A DNA stretch of 64,000 nucleotides, taken from positions 62,001-126,000 of the forward strand of contig NZ_NQKI01000005.1 in the NCBI RefSeq assembly GCF_002269125.1, given 5' to 3'. Origin of the DNA: Pseudomonas lundensis. Lineage in GTDB: Bacteria > Pseudomonadota > Gammaproteobacteria > Pseudomonadales > Pseudomonadaceae. The notes below the pieces were generated by a model that worked only from the letters and a program-made list of their open reading frames with translations, was not told the origin of the DNA and did not search any database. This document shows positions 1 through 9,448 of this stretch, in pieces; position 1 is the stretch's first letter; each line of letters begins with the position of its first letter. A program made the position numbers and the translations under genes.

Positions 1-2448
1 CGCTCGGAGACCATTAATCAGTCGTCTTTCACCCTGAACCTGGACCGCAGCCGGCCAGTGTTCTACGTCCTGCAATCGCCCTCCATTACCGAACTGGCCG
101 TGGTTGATGCCGAGTGCACCAAGGCGGGCCTGCCGCGCCCGGTGCTGCCGGTGGCCGTCGGGCAGATGGTCGAGCCTGCCGCGTTCTTCTACTTGACGCC
201 CGAGCCCGACTGGCTGGGCCGTCAGGACAAGCGCGGCGCTCCGCCGACCCTCACCCGACTGGTGGACAGCCTGACGCTGCACCCCGGCGAAGATGCGCAA
301 ATCATCCCGGTCAGCGTGTTCTGGGGCCAATCCCCCGACAGCGAATCGAGCCCCTGGAAGCTGTTGTTTGCCGACAGCTGGGCCGTCACCGGGCGCCTGC
401 GCCGTTTGCTGCGCATCCTGATTCTGGGCCGCAAGACCCGCGTGCAGTTTTCTGCGCCCATTCACTTGCGCGAACTGGTCGACCACAACAAAGGTCACGA
501 ACGCACCGTGCGCATGGCCCAGCGCATCCTGCGGGTGCACTTTCGCAACCTGAAAACCGCTGTGATCGGCCCCGACCTGTCGCACCGTCGCAACCTGGTC
601 AAAGGCCTGATCAACGAACCGGCCGTGCGTCAGGCAATCCTCGATGAAGCGCGGCGTGAAAACATCTCGGTCGATAAAGCCAAGGCCCAGGCGCTGCGTT
701 ACGCCAACGAAATCGCCTCCGATTACACCTACACCGCTATCCGCTTTCTGGAAGTGGTGCTGAGCTGGTTCTGGAACAAGATTTACGACGGGATCAAGGT
801 TAACCACATCGAAGGTGTGCAAGACGTCGCGCAAGGTCACGAAATCATCTACGTCCCGTGTCACCGCAGCCACATCGACTATTTGCTGCTGTCCTACTTG
901 CTGTTCCGCAACGGCCTGACCCCACCGCACATCGCGGCCGGGATCAACCTCAACATGCCGGTTATTGGCAGCCTGTTGCGCCGCGGCGGCGCGTTTTTCA
1001 TGCGCCGCACATTCAAGGGCAACCCGCTGTACACCTCGGTATTCAACGAGTACCTGCACACACTGTTCACCAAAGGCTTCCCGGTGGAGTACTTCGTCGA
1101 AGGCGGACGCTCGCGCACCGGGCGCATGCTGCAACCCAAGACCGGCATGCTGGCCATCACCCTGCGCAGCTTCCTGCGCTCGTCGCGCATGCCCATCGTG
1201 TTCGTACCGGTGTACATCGGCTACGAGCGGGTGCTTGAAGGCCGTACTTACCTGGGCGAACTGCGCGGGGCGAGCAAGAAGAAAGAGTCGATTTTCGACA
1301 TTTTCAAAGTCATCGGTGCCCTCAAGCAGCGTTTTGGCCAGGTAGCCGTCAACTTCGGCGAGCCGATCAAACTGGCCGAGTTTCTCGACCATGAGCAGCC
1401 AGACTGGCGCCAGCAAGCATTGGGGCCGACGTACCGTCCTGAATGGCTCAACGCCACGACCCATCGTCTGGGTGAGAAAGTGGCACAGCACCTGAACGAA
1501 GCAGCCGCGATCAACCCGGTCAATCTGGTGGCGCTGGCGTTGTTGTCTACCAGCAAACTGGCACTGGACGATCGCGCCATGGCGCGGGTGCTGGACCTGT
1601 ACCTCGCGCTGCTGCGTCGCGTGCCTTATTCACCGCACACCACCTTGCCCGAAGGCGACGGCCGTGCGCTGATTGAGCACGTGAAGGACATGGACCTGCT
1701 GTCCGAACAAAGTGATGCGCTGGGTAAAATCCTGTACCTGGATGAGCAAAATGCCGTCCTGATGACCTACTACCGCAACAACGTGTTGCATATCTTTGCC
1801 TTGCCGTCGTTGCTGGCCAGTTTCTTCCAAAGCGCTTCGCGCATGACCCGTGAGCAGATTCTGCGTTACACCCGCGCTCTGTATCCGTACCTGCAATCCG
1901 AGCTGTTTATCCGCTGGTCGCTGGACGAACTGGACGCCGTGGTCGATCAATGGCTTGAGGCCTTTGTGGAGCAAGGTCTGTTGCGCTTTGAGAATGATGT
2001 GTACCTGCGCCCGGCACCGAGTTCGCGGCACTTTGTGTTGCTGACGCTGCTGTCCAAAAGCATCGCCCAAACCCTGCAACGTTTTTACATGGCCATTTCG
2101 TTGTTGCTCAACAGCGGCCAAAACACCTTGAGCGCCGAGGAGCTGGAAGACCTGTGCACGATGATGGCTCAACGCCTGTCGATCTTGCATGGCCTCAACG
2201 CCCCGGAGTTTTTCGACAAGAGCCTGTTCCGTCACTTTATCCAGACCTTACTGGAAGAAGACGTCCTGCGGCGCGATGCCAATGGCAAGTTGAGCTATCA
2301 CGAGTTGCTTGGCGAATTGGCCGAAGGCGCTGCCAAACGCGTCTTGCCTGCCGAGATTCGCCTGTCGATCCGTCAAGTGGCACTGCACCGGGCTGAAGAC
2401 GCCGAAGAGCAGGGTCAACCGCCGCTCTCGCTCGAGAAACACCTTTAA
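1..2448 (+). CDS. plsB: Glycerol-3-phosphate 1-O-acyltransferase PlsB (5' end outside window)
   Basis: PlsB is the inner-membrane enzyme that acylates sn-glycerol-3-phosphate at position 1, the first step of phospholipid synthesis. The reading frame is open from base 1, so the start lies upstream of the window; 815 codons are visible, against about 830 residues usual for Pseudomonas PlsB. The acyltransferase signature is clear: HRSHID (HX4D, catalytic His and Asp) at 862-879, then [10 protein letters not shown] at 1093-1122 and [10 protein letters not shown] near 1207. The long C-terminal region after the acyltransferase fold is typical of PlsB rather than PlsC. The GTG at 58 is an internal codon, not the true start. 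A short hairpin follows the stop. Confidence 0.95.
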   Translation, partial: RSETINQSSFTLNLDRSRPVFYVLQSPSITELAVVDAECTKAGLPRPVLPVAVGQMVEPAAFFYLTPEPDWLGRQDKRGAPPTLTRLVDSLTLHPGEDAQIIPVSVFWGQSPDSESSPWKLLFADSWAVTGRLRRLLRILILGRKTRVQFSAPIHLRELVDHNKGHERTVRMAQRILRVHFRNLKTAVIGPDLSHRRNLVKGLINEPAVRQAILDEARRENISVDKAKAQALRYANEIASDYTYTAIRFLEVVLSWFWNKIYDGIKVNHIEGVQDVAQGHEIIYVPCHRSHIDYLLLSYLLFRNGLTPPHIAAGINLNMPVIGSLLRRGGAFFMRRTFKGNPLYTSVFNEYLHTLFTKGFPVEYFVEGGRSRTGRMLQPKTGMLAITLRSFLRSSRMPIVFVPVYIGYERVLEGRTYLGELRGASKKKESIFDIFKVIGALKQRFGQVAVNFGEPIKLAEFLDHEQPDWRQQALGPTYRPEWLNATTHRLGEKVAQHLNEAAAINPVNLVALALLSTSKLALDDRAMARVLDLYLALLRRVPYSPHTTLPEGDGRALIEHVKDMDLLSEQSDALGKILYLDEQNAVLMTYYRNNVLHIFALPSLLASFFQSASRMTREQILRYTRALYPYLQSELFIRWSLDELDAVVDQWLEAFVEQGLLRFENDVYLRPAPSSRHFVLLTLLSKSIAQTLQRFYMAISLLLNSGQNTLSAEELEDLCTMMAQRLSILHGLNAPEFFDKSLFRHFIQTLLEEDVLRRDANGKLSYHELLGELAEGAAKRVLPAEIRLSIRQVALHRAEDAEEQGQPPLSLEKHL

Positions 2449-2457
2449 AACGCGGTA

Positions 2458-2493
2458 AAGCCTGTGTTGATGCCCATGGCGTCACGCAGGCTT
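2458..2493 (+). terminator. Possible weak plsB terminator hairpin
   Basis: AAGCCTG at 2458-2464 pairs with CAGGCTT at 2487-2493, ten bases after the plsB stop. The loop is long and no clear T-run follows, so termination here is uncertain. Confidence 0.3.
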
Positions 2494-2541
2494 GCCCTAT
2501 TCACCTCATCGTTTTGATGCCTACTGAAAGGAAGCCTCTTT

Positions 2542-2943
2542 ATGAAAAAAGTCCTGATCCTCAGCCTCACAGCCCTGCTGGGCGCATGCAGCTCAATGCA
2601 CTCAACACCTCAGGCCACCCTCGACGGCGAAGTGTTCTACCTGCAACGCATCGCCCTGCCACCTACCGCCACACTTGAAGTGAGCTTGCAGGATGTGTCG
2701 CTGGCCGACGCTCCGGCTGTCACGCTGGCCAAGCAAAGCGGTCCGATCAAGGGCCAAGTCCCGCTGCCGTTCCATTTGACGTATGACCCGGCGAGCGTCA
2801 AGCCCGGCCACACCTATGCCATCAGCGCCCGTATTGAAGACAATGGCCAACTGCTCTTCATCAACACGGAACGCAACAGCGTGGACCTCAACGCAAAAAC
2901 CCTGCAGCCACTGCGTCTGCGCGTCGATCAAGTGGCTCACTGA
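2542..2943 (+). CDS. YbaY-family lipoprotein
   Basis: A 133-residue predicted lipoprotein. The N-terminus MKKVLILSLTALLGAC is a short signal peptide ending in the lipobox LGAC, so Cys16 should be lipidated. The rest resembles the YbaY/YscW-type small beta domain: a conserved VFYLQRIALPP segment, then a core with LPFHLTYDP and YAISARIED. Such proteins are periplasm-facing lipoproteins of unknown function. AAGGAAG lies upstream of the ATG with good spacing. It sits between plsB and the convergent mexK and is separated from mexK by a perfect hairpin. Confidence 0.8.
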   Translation: MKKVLILSLTALLGACSSMHSTPQATLDGEVFYLQRIALPPTATLEVSLQDVSLADAPAVTLAKQSGPIKGQVPLPFHLTYDPASVKPGHTYAISARIEDNGQLLFINTERNSVDLNAKTLQPLRLRVDQVAH

Positions 2944-2955
2944 TCAACCCGCGCC

Positions 2956-2984
2956 AAGACCTGCCGTGCGCAGCGGCAGGTCTT
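2956..2984. terminator. Convergent hairpin between the lipoprotein gene and mexK
   Basis: AAGACCTGCCG (2956-2966) pairs perfectly with CGGCAGGTCTT (2974-2984) around a 7-base loop. It lies between two converging genes. There is no long T-run on either side, but the position fits a bidirectional terminator. Confidence 0.6.
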
Positions 2985-2999
2985 GTGCAGAGACGTTGC

Positions 3000-5900
3000 T
3001 CAGACCTTTTTCACACGGAACCACGCCGCATACAGGGCTGGCAAAAACAGCAAAGTCAGCGCAGTCGCCACGATCAGCCCGCCCATAATCGCCACGGCCA
3101 TCGGGCCAAAGAACACACTGCGTGACAGCGGGATCATCGCCAGCACCGCCGCCAGCGCAGTCAGCACAATCGGCCGGAACCGGCGTACCGTGGCCTCGAT
3201 AATCGCCTGCCAGGCATCCAGCCCCGCCGCTTTATCCTGCTCAATCTGGTCCACGAGGATCACCGAGTTGCGCATGATCATCCCCGACAACGCAATCGTC
3301 CCCAGCATTGCCACGAACCCGAACGGCTGGTTGAACACCAGCAGGAACAGCGTTACACCGATCAGGCCCAGCGGCGCTGTCAGGAACACCATCGCCATGC
3401 GCGAAAAGCTGCGCAGTTGCACCATCAGCAAGGTCAGTACCACCACGATAAACAGTGGCACGCCGGCCTTGACCGAATTCTGGCCGCGCGCAGAGTCCTC
3501 TACCGTACCGCCCACTTCCAGCAAGTAACCGTCCGGCAACTCAGCCCGCACATTTTCAAGTGTGGGAAGAATCTGCTGCACCAGGGTCGCCGGTTGTTCC
3601 TTGCCATAAATGTCGGCGCGCACGGTGACGTTGGGCAGACGGTTGCGGTGCCAGATGATGCCTTCCTCGAAGCCATATTCCAACGTCGCGATCTGCGACA
3701 AGGCGACGCTCTGGCCGTTATCCGTGGGCACCGCCAAACTCGGCAGCGACGTCAGTTCCGTGCGCTCATGGGGCGTACCGCGCAACAGGATTTCAATCAA
3801 CTCGTTGTCTTCCCGGTATTGGCTGACCGTCGAGCCCAACAGCGTGCTTTGCAGAAAGCGCGACAGGTTCGCAGTACTCACGCCCAAGGCCCGTGCGCGG
3901 TCCTGATCGACGTTCAGGTACACGACCTTGCTCGGCTCTTCCCAGTCCAGGTGCACGTTAACCACATGCGGATTTTCACGCACCTTGGCCGCCACTTTAC
4001 GCGCCAGCGCCCGCACTTCTTCAATGTGCTCACCGGTCACGCGGAACTGCACCGGGTAACCCACGGGTGGCCCGTTTTCCAGGCGGGTGACCCGCGAACG
4101 TACCGTCGGGAACTGTTCGTTGAGCGTGTCAATCAGCCAGGTGCGCAAGCGCTCGCGGTCTTCAATGGTCTGTGCCAGCACCACAAATTGCGCAAAGCTG
4201 GCCGCGGGCAGTTGCTGGTCCAGCGGCAAGTAATAACGCGGTGAGCCTGTTCCGGCGTAAGCCACGTAATTGACAATGCCGGGATGGCCTTTGAGCAAGG
4301 TTTCCAGGCGCTGCACCTGTTCGGTGGTATTGCTCAGCGACGCGCCTTCAGCCAGCTTCAGGTCCACCATCAGCTCCAGACGGCTGGAGGCCGGGAAGAA
4401 CTGTTGCGGTACGAACTTGAACAGCACGACTGAGCCCATGAACAGCACCACCGTCAGGGCAATCACGGTTTTGCGGCGGCGCACGCACCACTCCACCAGG
4501 CGCCGGATACGTTGGTAAAACGGTGTGCCGTACGGGTCGGGAGCACGCTCGCCCGCGCCATGTCTGGCAGCATGACGCTTCGCCAGGTCAGGGAGCAGCA
4601 ACGCCCCCAAATAAGGTACAAACACCACGGCCGCGATCCACGACGCCAGCAACGCTATGGTCACCACCTGAAAAATCGAACGCGTGTATTCCCCGGTACT
4701 GGACTGCGCCATGGCAATCGGCAGAAAGCCCGCCGCTGTAATCAGCGTGCCGGTCAGCATCGGGAAAGCCGTACTGGTCCAGGCAAAACTCGCCGCCTTG
4801 AACCGGTCGTAACCTTGCTCCATTTTGATGGCCATCATTTCAACGGCGATGATGGCATCGTCCACCAGCAAACCCAGCGCCAATACCAAGGCCCCGAGCG
4901 AAATCTTGTGTAGACCGATACCGAAGTAATGCAGGGCTGCAAACGTCATGGCCAGCACCAGCGGGATGGTCAGCGCCACCACCATGCCGGTGCGTACGCC
5001 CAATGAAAAGAAACTCACCAGCAACACAATCACCAGCGCCTCGACCAACACCTGCACGAATTCCCCCACGCTGGTTTTAACCGCTGCGGGCTGATCCGAG
5101 ACTTTGCTCAACTGCAAGCCGGCTGGCAGGTTTTTCTGGATTCGGGAAAACTCGGCCTCCAGCGCCTTGCCCAGCACCAGAATGTCGCCGCCGTCTTTCA
5201 TCGCCACGGCCAGACCAATCGCGTCCTGGCCCATGAAGCGCATGCGCGGTGCGGGTGGATCATTGAACCCACGACGCACATCCGCCACGTCCTCGATGCG
5301 CAAGGTGCGTTCGCCCACACGTATAGGGAAACGCTCGATCTCTTCTACCGTTTTGAAATTACCGCTGACCCGCAGCTGCACGCGCTCGGTCGGGGTTTCA
5401 AAAAAACCGGCGGTTGAGACCGCATTTTGTTCTTCCAGTGCTTTTTGTACCGCTTCCAGCGGCAACCCCAGCGTGGCCAGTTTGAGGTTTGAGAGTTCGA
5501 TCCAGATTTTTTCGTCCTGCAAGCCGAGCAGTTCGACCTTGCCTACATCTTTTACCCGTTGCAGCTGGATCTGGATGCGATCGGCGTAGTCCTTGAGCAC
5601 CGCGTAGTCGTAACCTTCGCCGCTAAGGCTGTAGATATTGCCGAATGTGGTACCGAATTCGTCGTTGAAAAACGGCCCCTGAATCCCCGGCGGCAAGCTG
5701 TGCCGAATGTCGCTGATCTTTTTTCGAACCTGATACCACAGCTCGGGGATTTCGTTGGAGTGCATGGAGTCTCGGGCCATGAACGTCACTTGCGACTCGC
5801 CGGGGCGCGAGAACGAAACAATGCGCTCGTACTCCCCGGTTTCCATCAGCTTCTTTTCGATGCGCTCAGTGACCTGACGCGACACTTCTTCAGCCGTGGC

Positions 5901-6065
5901 GCCCGGCCACAATGTTCGAATGACCATGGCCTTGAAGGTGAACGGAGGGTCTTCACTCTGGCCTAATTTGGTGTAAGAAAGCCCGCCGACGATGGCCAGC
6001 AGCAACATTAAAAACAGCACGATCTGACGATTACGCAACGCCCACGCCGAGAGGTTAAAGCCCAT
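3000..6065 (-). CDS. mexK: RND efflux transporter, MexK type
   Basis: The inner-membrane, proton-driven pump of a tripartite RND efflux system, 1021 residues, the usual RND length. It has an N-terminal helix starting at NRQIVLFLM, a large periplasmic loop, a helix block near 330-480 containing LVDDAIIAVE with the paired Asp used for proton relay, a second periplasmic loop, and a C-terminal helix block near 860-1015. The start lies 5 bp after the stop of the membrane-fusion gene, so the two are cotranscribed. Length, sequence and the plsB-rsmJ setting match MexK. No outer-membrane channel gene is present; in P. aeruginosa MexJK borrows OprM or OpmH. Substrates in this strain are not shown by sequence. 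Confidence 0.87.
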   Translation of the reverse strand: MGFNLSAWALRNRQIVLFLMLLLAIVGGLSYTKLGQSEDPPFTFKAMVIRTLWPGATAEEVSRQVTERIEKKLMETGEYERIVSFSRPGESQVTFMARDSMHSNEIPELWYQVRKKISDIRHSLPPGIQGPFFNDEFGTTFGNIYSLSGEGYDYAVLKDYADRIQIQLQRVKDVGKVELLGLQDEKIWIELSNLKLATLGLPLEAVQKALEEQNAVSTAGFFETPTERVQLRVSGNFKTVEEIERFPIRVGERTLRIEDVADVRRGFNDPPAPRMRFMGQDAIGLAVAMKDGGDILVLGKALEAEFSRIQKNLPAGLQLSKVSDQPAAVKTSVGEFVQVLVEALVIVLLVSFFSLGVRTGMVVALTIPLVLAMTFAALHYFGIGLHKISLGALVLALGLLVDDAIIAVEMMAIKMEQGYDRFKAASFAWTSTAFPMLTGTLITAAGFLPIAMAQSSTGEYTRSIFQVVTIALLASWIAAVVFVPYLGALLLPDLAKRHAARHGAGERAPDPYGTPFYQRIRRLVEWCVRRRKTVIALTVVLFMGSVVLFKFVPQQFFPASSRLELMVDLKLAEGASLSNTTEQVQRLETLLKGHPGIVNYVAYAGTGSPRYYLPLDQQLPAASFAQFVVLAQTIEDRERLRTWLIDTLNEQFPTVRSRVTRLENGPPVGYPVQFRVTGEHIEEVRALARKVAAKVRENPHVVNVHLDWEEPSKVVYLNVDQDRARALGVSTANLSRFLQSTLLGSTVSQYREDNELIEILLRGTPHERTELTSLPSLAVPTDNGQSVALSQIATLEYGFEEGIIWHRNRLPNVTVRADIYGKEQPATLVQQILPTLENVRAELPDGYLLEVGGTVEDSARGQNSVKAGVPLFIVVVLTLLMVQLRSFSRMAMVFLTAPLGLIGVTLFLLVFNQPFGFVAMLGTIALSGMIMRNSVILVDQIEQDKAAGLDAWQAIIEATVRRFRPIVLTALAAVLAMIPLSRSVFFGPMAVAIMGGLIVATALTLLFLPALYAAWFRVKKV

Positions 6066-6070
6066 GGCGA

Positions 6071-7171
6071 TTACTCCTTCGCCGCGATGTTGATCGTTCG
6101 GTTGGACCGATCAACAGGCCGTATCTCCTGCCCGTCGTGCAACACATGGACACCCGCCGCCACCACCCAATCTTCGGGCGACAGTCCTTCCAGTACCGGC
6201 ACGCTGCTCTCGCCATACGCTCCGACCCGCACGGCCACGTGCTGCAAGGTGTTGCCCTGGCCGACACGCCAGACGTAGGTTGCGCCGTTTTCCGCGCTGA
6301 GGGCTGAAAGCGGCACGGATAGCGCGTTCACGCCATCCTGCGCAATGAACACCCGCGCACTCTGCCCCAGTTCGGCAGGCACAGTGCCCGCCGTGAACGC
6401 TATGCGCGCGGCAAAGGTGCGCGATTGGGGATCAGCCGAGGGCGACAGTTCGCGAATCCGCCCGCTAAAGCGCTGACCGGGTTGCGACCACAGCTCAACC
6501 GACACCGGCAGTCCGGTCTTGAATCGGCCGAAAGCCTGCTCCGGCAGGCTGATCAACACGTCACGCTCTCCGTCGGCGGCCAACGTGAAAACGGTCTGTC
6601 CTGCTGATACGACTTGTCCGACTTCAACCTGGCGCCGCGCAATCACGCCGTCTTGCGGGGCGCGCAGTACGGCGTAGCTGGCCTGATTACTGGCCACGTC
6701 CTGTTCCGCCTTCAGTTGCTGAAGCTTGGCTTCGCCCGCACGGTAGAGATTTTCAGCGTTATCAAACTGCGAGCGGCTGACCATCTGCCGCTCCAACAGG
6801 GTTTTGTAGCGGTCGCGCTCCGAACGCACCAGATTCAGGTTGGCTTGCGCGGCCGCCACCTGAGCGCGGGTGGCATCGAGCTGCAGGCGGACGTCTTGGG
6901 GGTCCAGCTCGGCCAGCGGTTGATTGGCCTTGACCCGCTCGCCCTCATCGACCAACCGTTTAGTGACCTTGCCAGGAATGCGAAAGGCCAGCTGCGGGTC
7001 AAACCGGGCACGGACTTCGCCCGGATAACTGTGGGTGGCCAGTGCCGAAGGCTGGGGTTGCACCACGATTGCGGGACTGATGTTCACCTGAACAGGCTCC
7101 TCATGCCCGCACGCGGCTAACAACAACACCAAACAGACAGGCACAGCGCGGGGCAAGGCATGACGCAACAT
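6071..7171 (-). CDS. mexJ: RND periplasmic adaptor lipoprotein, MexJ type
   Basis: The membrane-fusion protein that bridges the RND pump and an outer-membrane channel; 366 residues. The signal peptide ends in a lipobox (LLLAAC, Cys about 21). A split biotinyl-lipoyl domain (near GKVTKRLVDEGERVKANQPL and APQDGVIARRQVEVGQVV) flanks an alpha-helical hairpin near residues 95-165, followed by beta-barrel and membrane-proximal domains. It is first in the two-gene operon with mexK and is transcribed divergently from mexL across a 90 bp AT-rich spacer. AAAGG precedes the ATG. Related RND adaptors are a fallback, but the MexL-like neighbour of matching length supports MexJ. Confidence 0.87.
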   Translation of the reverse strand: MLRHALPRAVPVCLVLLLAACGHEEPVQVNISPAIVVQPQPSALATHSYPGEVRARFDPQLAFRIPGKVTKRLVDEGERVKANQPLAELDPQDVRLQLDATRAQVAAAQANLNLVRSERDRYKTLLERQMVSRSQFDNAENLYRAGEAKLQQLKAEQDVASNQASYAVLRAPQDGVIARRQVEVGQVVSAGQTVFTLAADGERDVLISLPEQAFGRFKTGLPVSVELWSQPGQRFSGRIRELSPSADPQSRTFAARIAFTAGTVPAELGQSARVFIAQDGVNALSVPLSALSAENGATYVWRVGQGNTLQHVAVRVGAYGESSVPVLEGLSPEDWVVAAGVHVLHDGQEIRPVDRSNRTINIAAKE

Positions 7172-7261
7172 GGAGACGACCTTTCGCTTATGGGGCTTGG
7201 AATATTTATACTGGCCGGCATGTTATTAATACCAAACTCACCAGTCCAGTAATAAACGGAA
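7172..7261. promoter_or_regulatory. mexJ-mexL divergent promoter region with candidate MexL operator
   Basis: This 90 bp spacer holds both divergent promoters. TTTATACTGG at 7205-7214 is inverted at 7246-7256 as CCAGTAATAAA with one extra base, and between them is the palindrome TATTAATA at 7224-7231. In P. aeruginosa MexL represses mexJK and itself by binding the equivalent spacer. Assigning these particular repeats as the operator is inference. Confidence 0.5.
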
Positions 7262-7900
7262 ATGTCTGATCATCCTTTAATGCCCAATGCCCCCGGGCGC
7301 CCCAAAGACATGGCAAAACGCCATTCCATCCTTGAGGCGGCCAAATCTCTGTTCTTGAGCAAAGGGTTTGCCAGCACCAGCATGGACGCTGTAGCCAATC
7401 TGGCTGGCGTCTCGAAACTGACCGTCTATAGCCACTTCACCGATAAAGAAAAGTTGTTCTCGGCCGCGATCATGGCCACGTGCTCAGAGCAGTTGCCCGA
7501 TTTGTTTTTTGAGTTGCCCGCTGGCGTACCGGTTGACGCTGTGTTGTTAAACATTGCGCGAGGGTTTTACACGCTGATCAACAGTGAGGAGTCACTCAAC
7601 CTGCATCGTTTGATGATGACGTTGGGCAGCCAGGACCCGAAGCTGTCGCAGATTTTCTTCGAAGCCGGACCAGAGCGGATCGTGCTGGAGATGGGACGAC
7701 TGCTCAACCATATACACCAGACCGGCGCGTTGCACATCGACAAGCCTGAGGCGGCAGCGGAACACTTTTTTTGCCTGATAAAAGGCGGGCCTAACTTCCG
7801 CCTGTTGTATGGCTACGGCGAACCATTAACCACCGATGAGGCGCACACCCACGTGCAGGATGTCGTGGACCTGTTCATGCGCGCCTACCGACCGGTTTGA
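7262..7900 (+). CDS. mexL: TetR-family repressor of mexJK, MexL
   Basis: A 212-residue TetR regulator, the same length as P. aeruginosa MexL. The N-terminal helix-turn-helix spans about residues 20-65 (SILEAAKSLFLSKGF, then MDAVANLAGVSKLTVYSHF, a classic TetR recognition helix). The C-terminal half is the helical ligand-binding and dimer domain. It is transcribed divergently from mexJ, the arrangement expected for a local repressor. The ribosome-binding site before the ATG is weak (CGGAA close to the start); an in-frame ATG six codons later is an alternative start. Confidence 0.87.
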   Translation: MSDHPLMPNAPGRPKDMAKRHSILEAAKSLFLSKGFASTSMDAVANLAGVSKLTVYSHFTDKEKLFSAAIMATCSEQLPDLFFELPAGVPVDAVLLNIARGFYTLINSEESLNLHRLMMTLGSQDPKLSQIFFEAGPERIVLEMGRLLNHIHQTGALHIDKPEAAAEHFFCLIKGGPNFRLLYGYGEPLTTDEAHTHVQDVVDLFMRAYRPV

Positions 7901-7951
7901 AAGGGCTGAGCTCCCCCCATCCGCACAGGGAGACTCGCACCTTGCATCGCG

Positions 7952-8734
7952 TTAGGGTTTCAACGCTTTCTTCGGATAAATATCGTAACGGCTCGATTTT
8001 CCGTCCAGCGCGTGGCTGGGTTTTGGCCCGGCAATGCACGGCGCTTTGCGCGGGCGCTTGACCACCACGCGGTGAGTGGCCAGTGCCAACGCGGCCTCAA
8101 GCAGGGCGGGCGCATCGTTGTCGTCCCCCACCAACGGGCGGAAAAGGCGCATTTCCTTCTTCACTAATGCCGTTTTCTCACGGTGCGGAAACATGGGGTC
8201 GAGGTAAATCACCTGCGGCGGTTCGCCTTCCCAACTGCGCATCACCTCAATGGAGTTGCCTTTAAGCAAGGTCATGCGCGACACAATCGGCGCCACCTCA
8301 GCGTCATTCAGCCCTCGCGCCAAGCCATCTTCGAGCAAAGCACCAATCAAAGGCTGGCGCTCGATGAGGCTCATTTCGCAGCCAAGGCTGGCCAGGACAA
8401 ACGCGTCCTTGCCCAACCCTGCCGTGGCGTCCAGCACCCGCGGGCGTACGCCCTGCTGAATGCCCACAGCCTTGGCAATCATTTGCCCGGTGCCCCCCCC
8501 AAACAAGCGCCGATGAGCCGCGCCGCCTTCCACGAAATCAACACGCACCGGGCCCGGCGCATCCGGCCCCAACTGCTGCAACTGCAAACCCTGGGCTGAG
8601 ACTTGCAGGGCGAACTCGGCATCTGTTTGGCCCATCGTCAGGCCGAGGCGCCCGGCCCACTGCTCAGCCAAGGCTTGATATGCCTCGTCCAGTGCCTCGA
8701 CGATGATGCGACAGCCCGCTGTTTGCTCACTCAT
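7952..8734 (-). CDS. rsmJ: 16S rRNA (guanine1516-N2)-methyltransferase RsmJ
   Basis: RsmJ (YhiQ family) methylates N2 of G1516 in 16S rRNA using S-adenosylmethionine. This 260-residue protein has the family's SAM-binding region [22 protein letters not shown] near residues 97-118, followed by MSLIERQPL and the motif [11 protein letters not shown] near 175-185 that holds the catalytic region. The C-terminus [10 protein letters not shown] is also typical. It is transcribed divergently from the next gene and ends 50 bp from the end of mexL. Confidence 0.93.
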   Translation of the reverse strand: MSEQTAGCRIIVEALDEAYQALAEQWAGRLGLTMGQTDAEFALQVSAQGLQLQQLGPDAPGPVRVDFVEGGAAHRRLFGGGTGQMIAKAVGIQQGVRPRVLDATAGLGKDAFVLASLGCEMSLIERQPLIGALLEDGLARGLNDAEVAPIVSRMTLLKGNSIEVMRSWEGEPPQVIYLDPMFPHREKTALVKKEMRLFRPLVGDDNDAPALLEAALALATHRVVVKRPRKAPCIAGPKPSHALDGKSSRYDIYPKKALKP

Positions 8735-8827
8735 TTAAAAACACGCTCAAAAATTTAATGATCGGCAAACGCTGCCGATAAATGAAATATCCGGCATTTT
8801 GCCAGACCCGGGCGTCGACCGAGAGCT

Positions 8828-9448
8828 ATGTCAGACATTCATTCCACATCGATAGGCTTTATCGCACCGATTAGCGATTTTGGCCGTCACAATTCGCAAA
8901 TCACGGGCAGCGTCAATCACCTGTGGAAGGACTTCTACGCCCAGGCATTGGTCGAGCAGTCCGGTACTGACGAATGTTTAGCGCTCGAAACCGAGCCGCT
9001 TGAGGTGGAGGAAGACGTCGAACCACGCGGTGGGAGTGACCTGCTGAGCAACATCGTGACGCAGCGCCATTGCGAGGTGAAAGATACCGAATTGCGCCCG
9101 CCCGAAGCGCTGTTCTTACCGATCGCCGAATTCGAGCTGGATTTGCTGCCGCCCATTGCCAAGCCGTATCCACCGGATGAGCTGTTTGCCCAACAGCAGC
9201 AACAAGACTTCGACAGCCACTGGGTGCGTCCACTGGTGATGGCGGCCGGTCATCCATTGCCTGAGCCGGGCCCGGCCCCCGCGCCGCGTCCGCTGCATCT
9301 GCCGATTGCCGAGTTCGAGCTGGACTTGCTGGACAAACCCGCCGAACCGTTCGATGCCATGACGCTGATTGAACAGCAGCGGGCCATGGACTTCGATCTG
9401 GCATGGGCACGTCCGCTGATCGTCAACAACCTGCGCCTGGCCGCTTAA
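8828..9448 (+). CDS. Conserved Pseudomonas protein with an internal 61-residue repeat
   Basis: A 206-residue acidic protein with no domain I can name. Its striking feature is an internal duplication: LPIAEFELDLL occurs identically at residues 97-107 and 158-168, and each copy is followed 20 residues later by a matching DFDxxWxRPL segment (127-136 and 188-197), an exact 61-residue period. A degraded third copy may lie at the N-terminus (IGFIAPISDFG). A proline-rich linker (PEPGPAPAPRP) separates the two copies. No signal peptide or membrane segment is seen. It overlaps the convergent DUF72 gene by 4 bp. Function unknown. Confidence 0.75.
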   Translation: MSDIHSTSIGFIAPISDFGRHNSQITGSVNHLWKDFYAQALVEQSGTDECLALETEPLEVEEDVEPRGGSDLLSNIVTQRHCEVKDTELRPPEALFLPIAEFELDLLPPIAKPYPPDELFAQQQQQDFDSHWVRPLVMAAGHPLPEPGPAPAPRPLHLPIAEFELDLLDKPAEPFDAMTLIEQQRAMDFDLAWARPLIVNNLRLAA

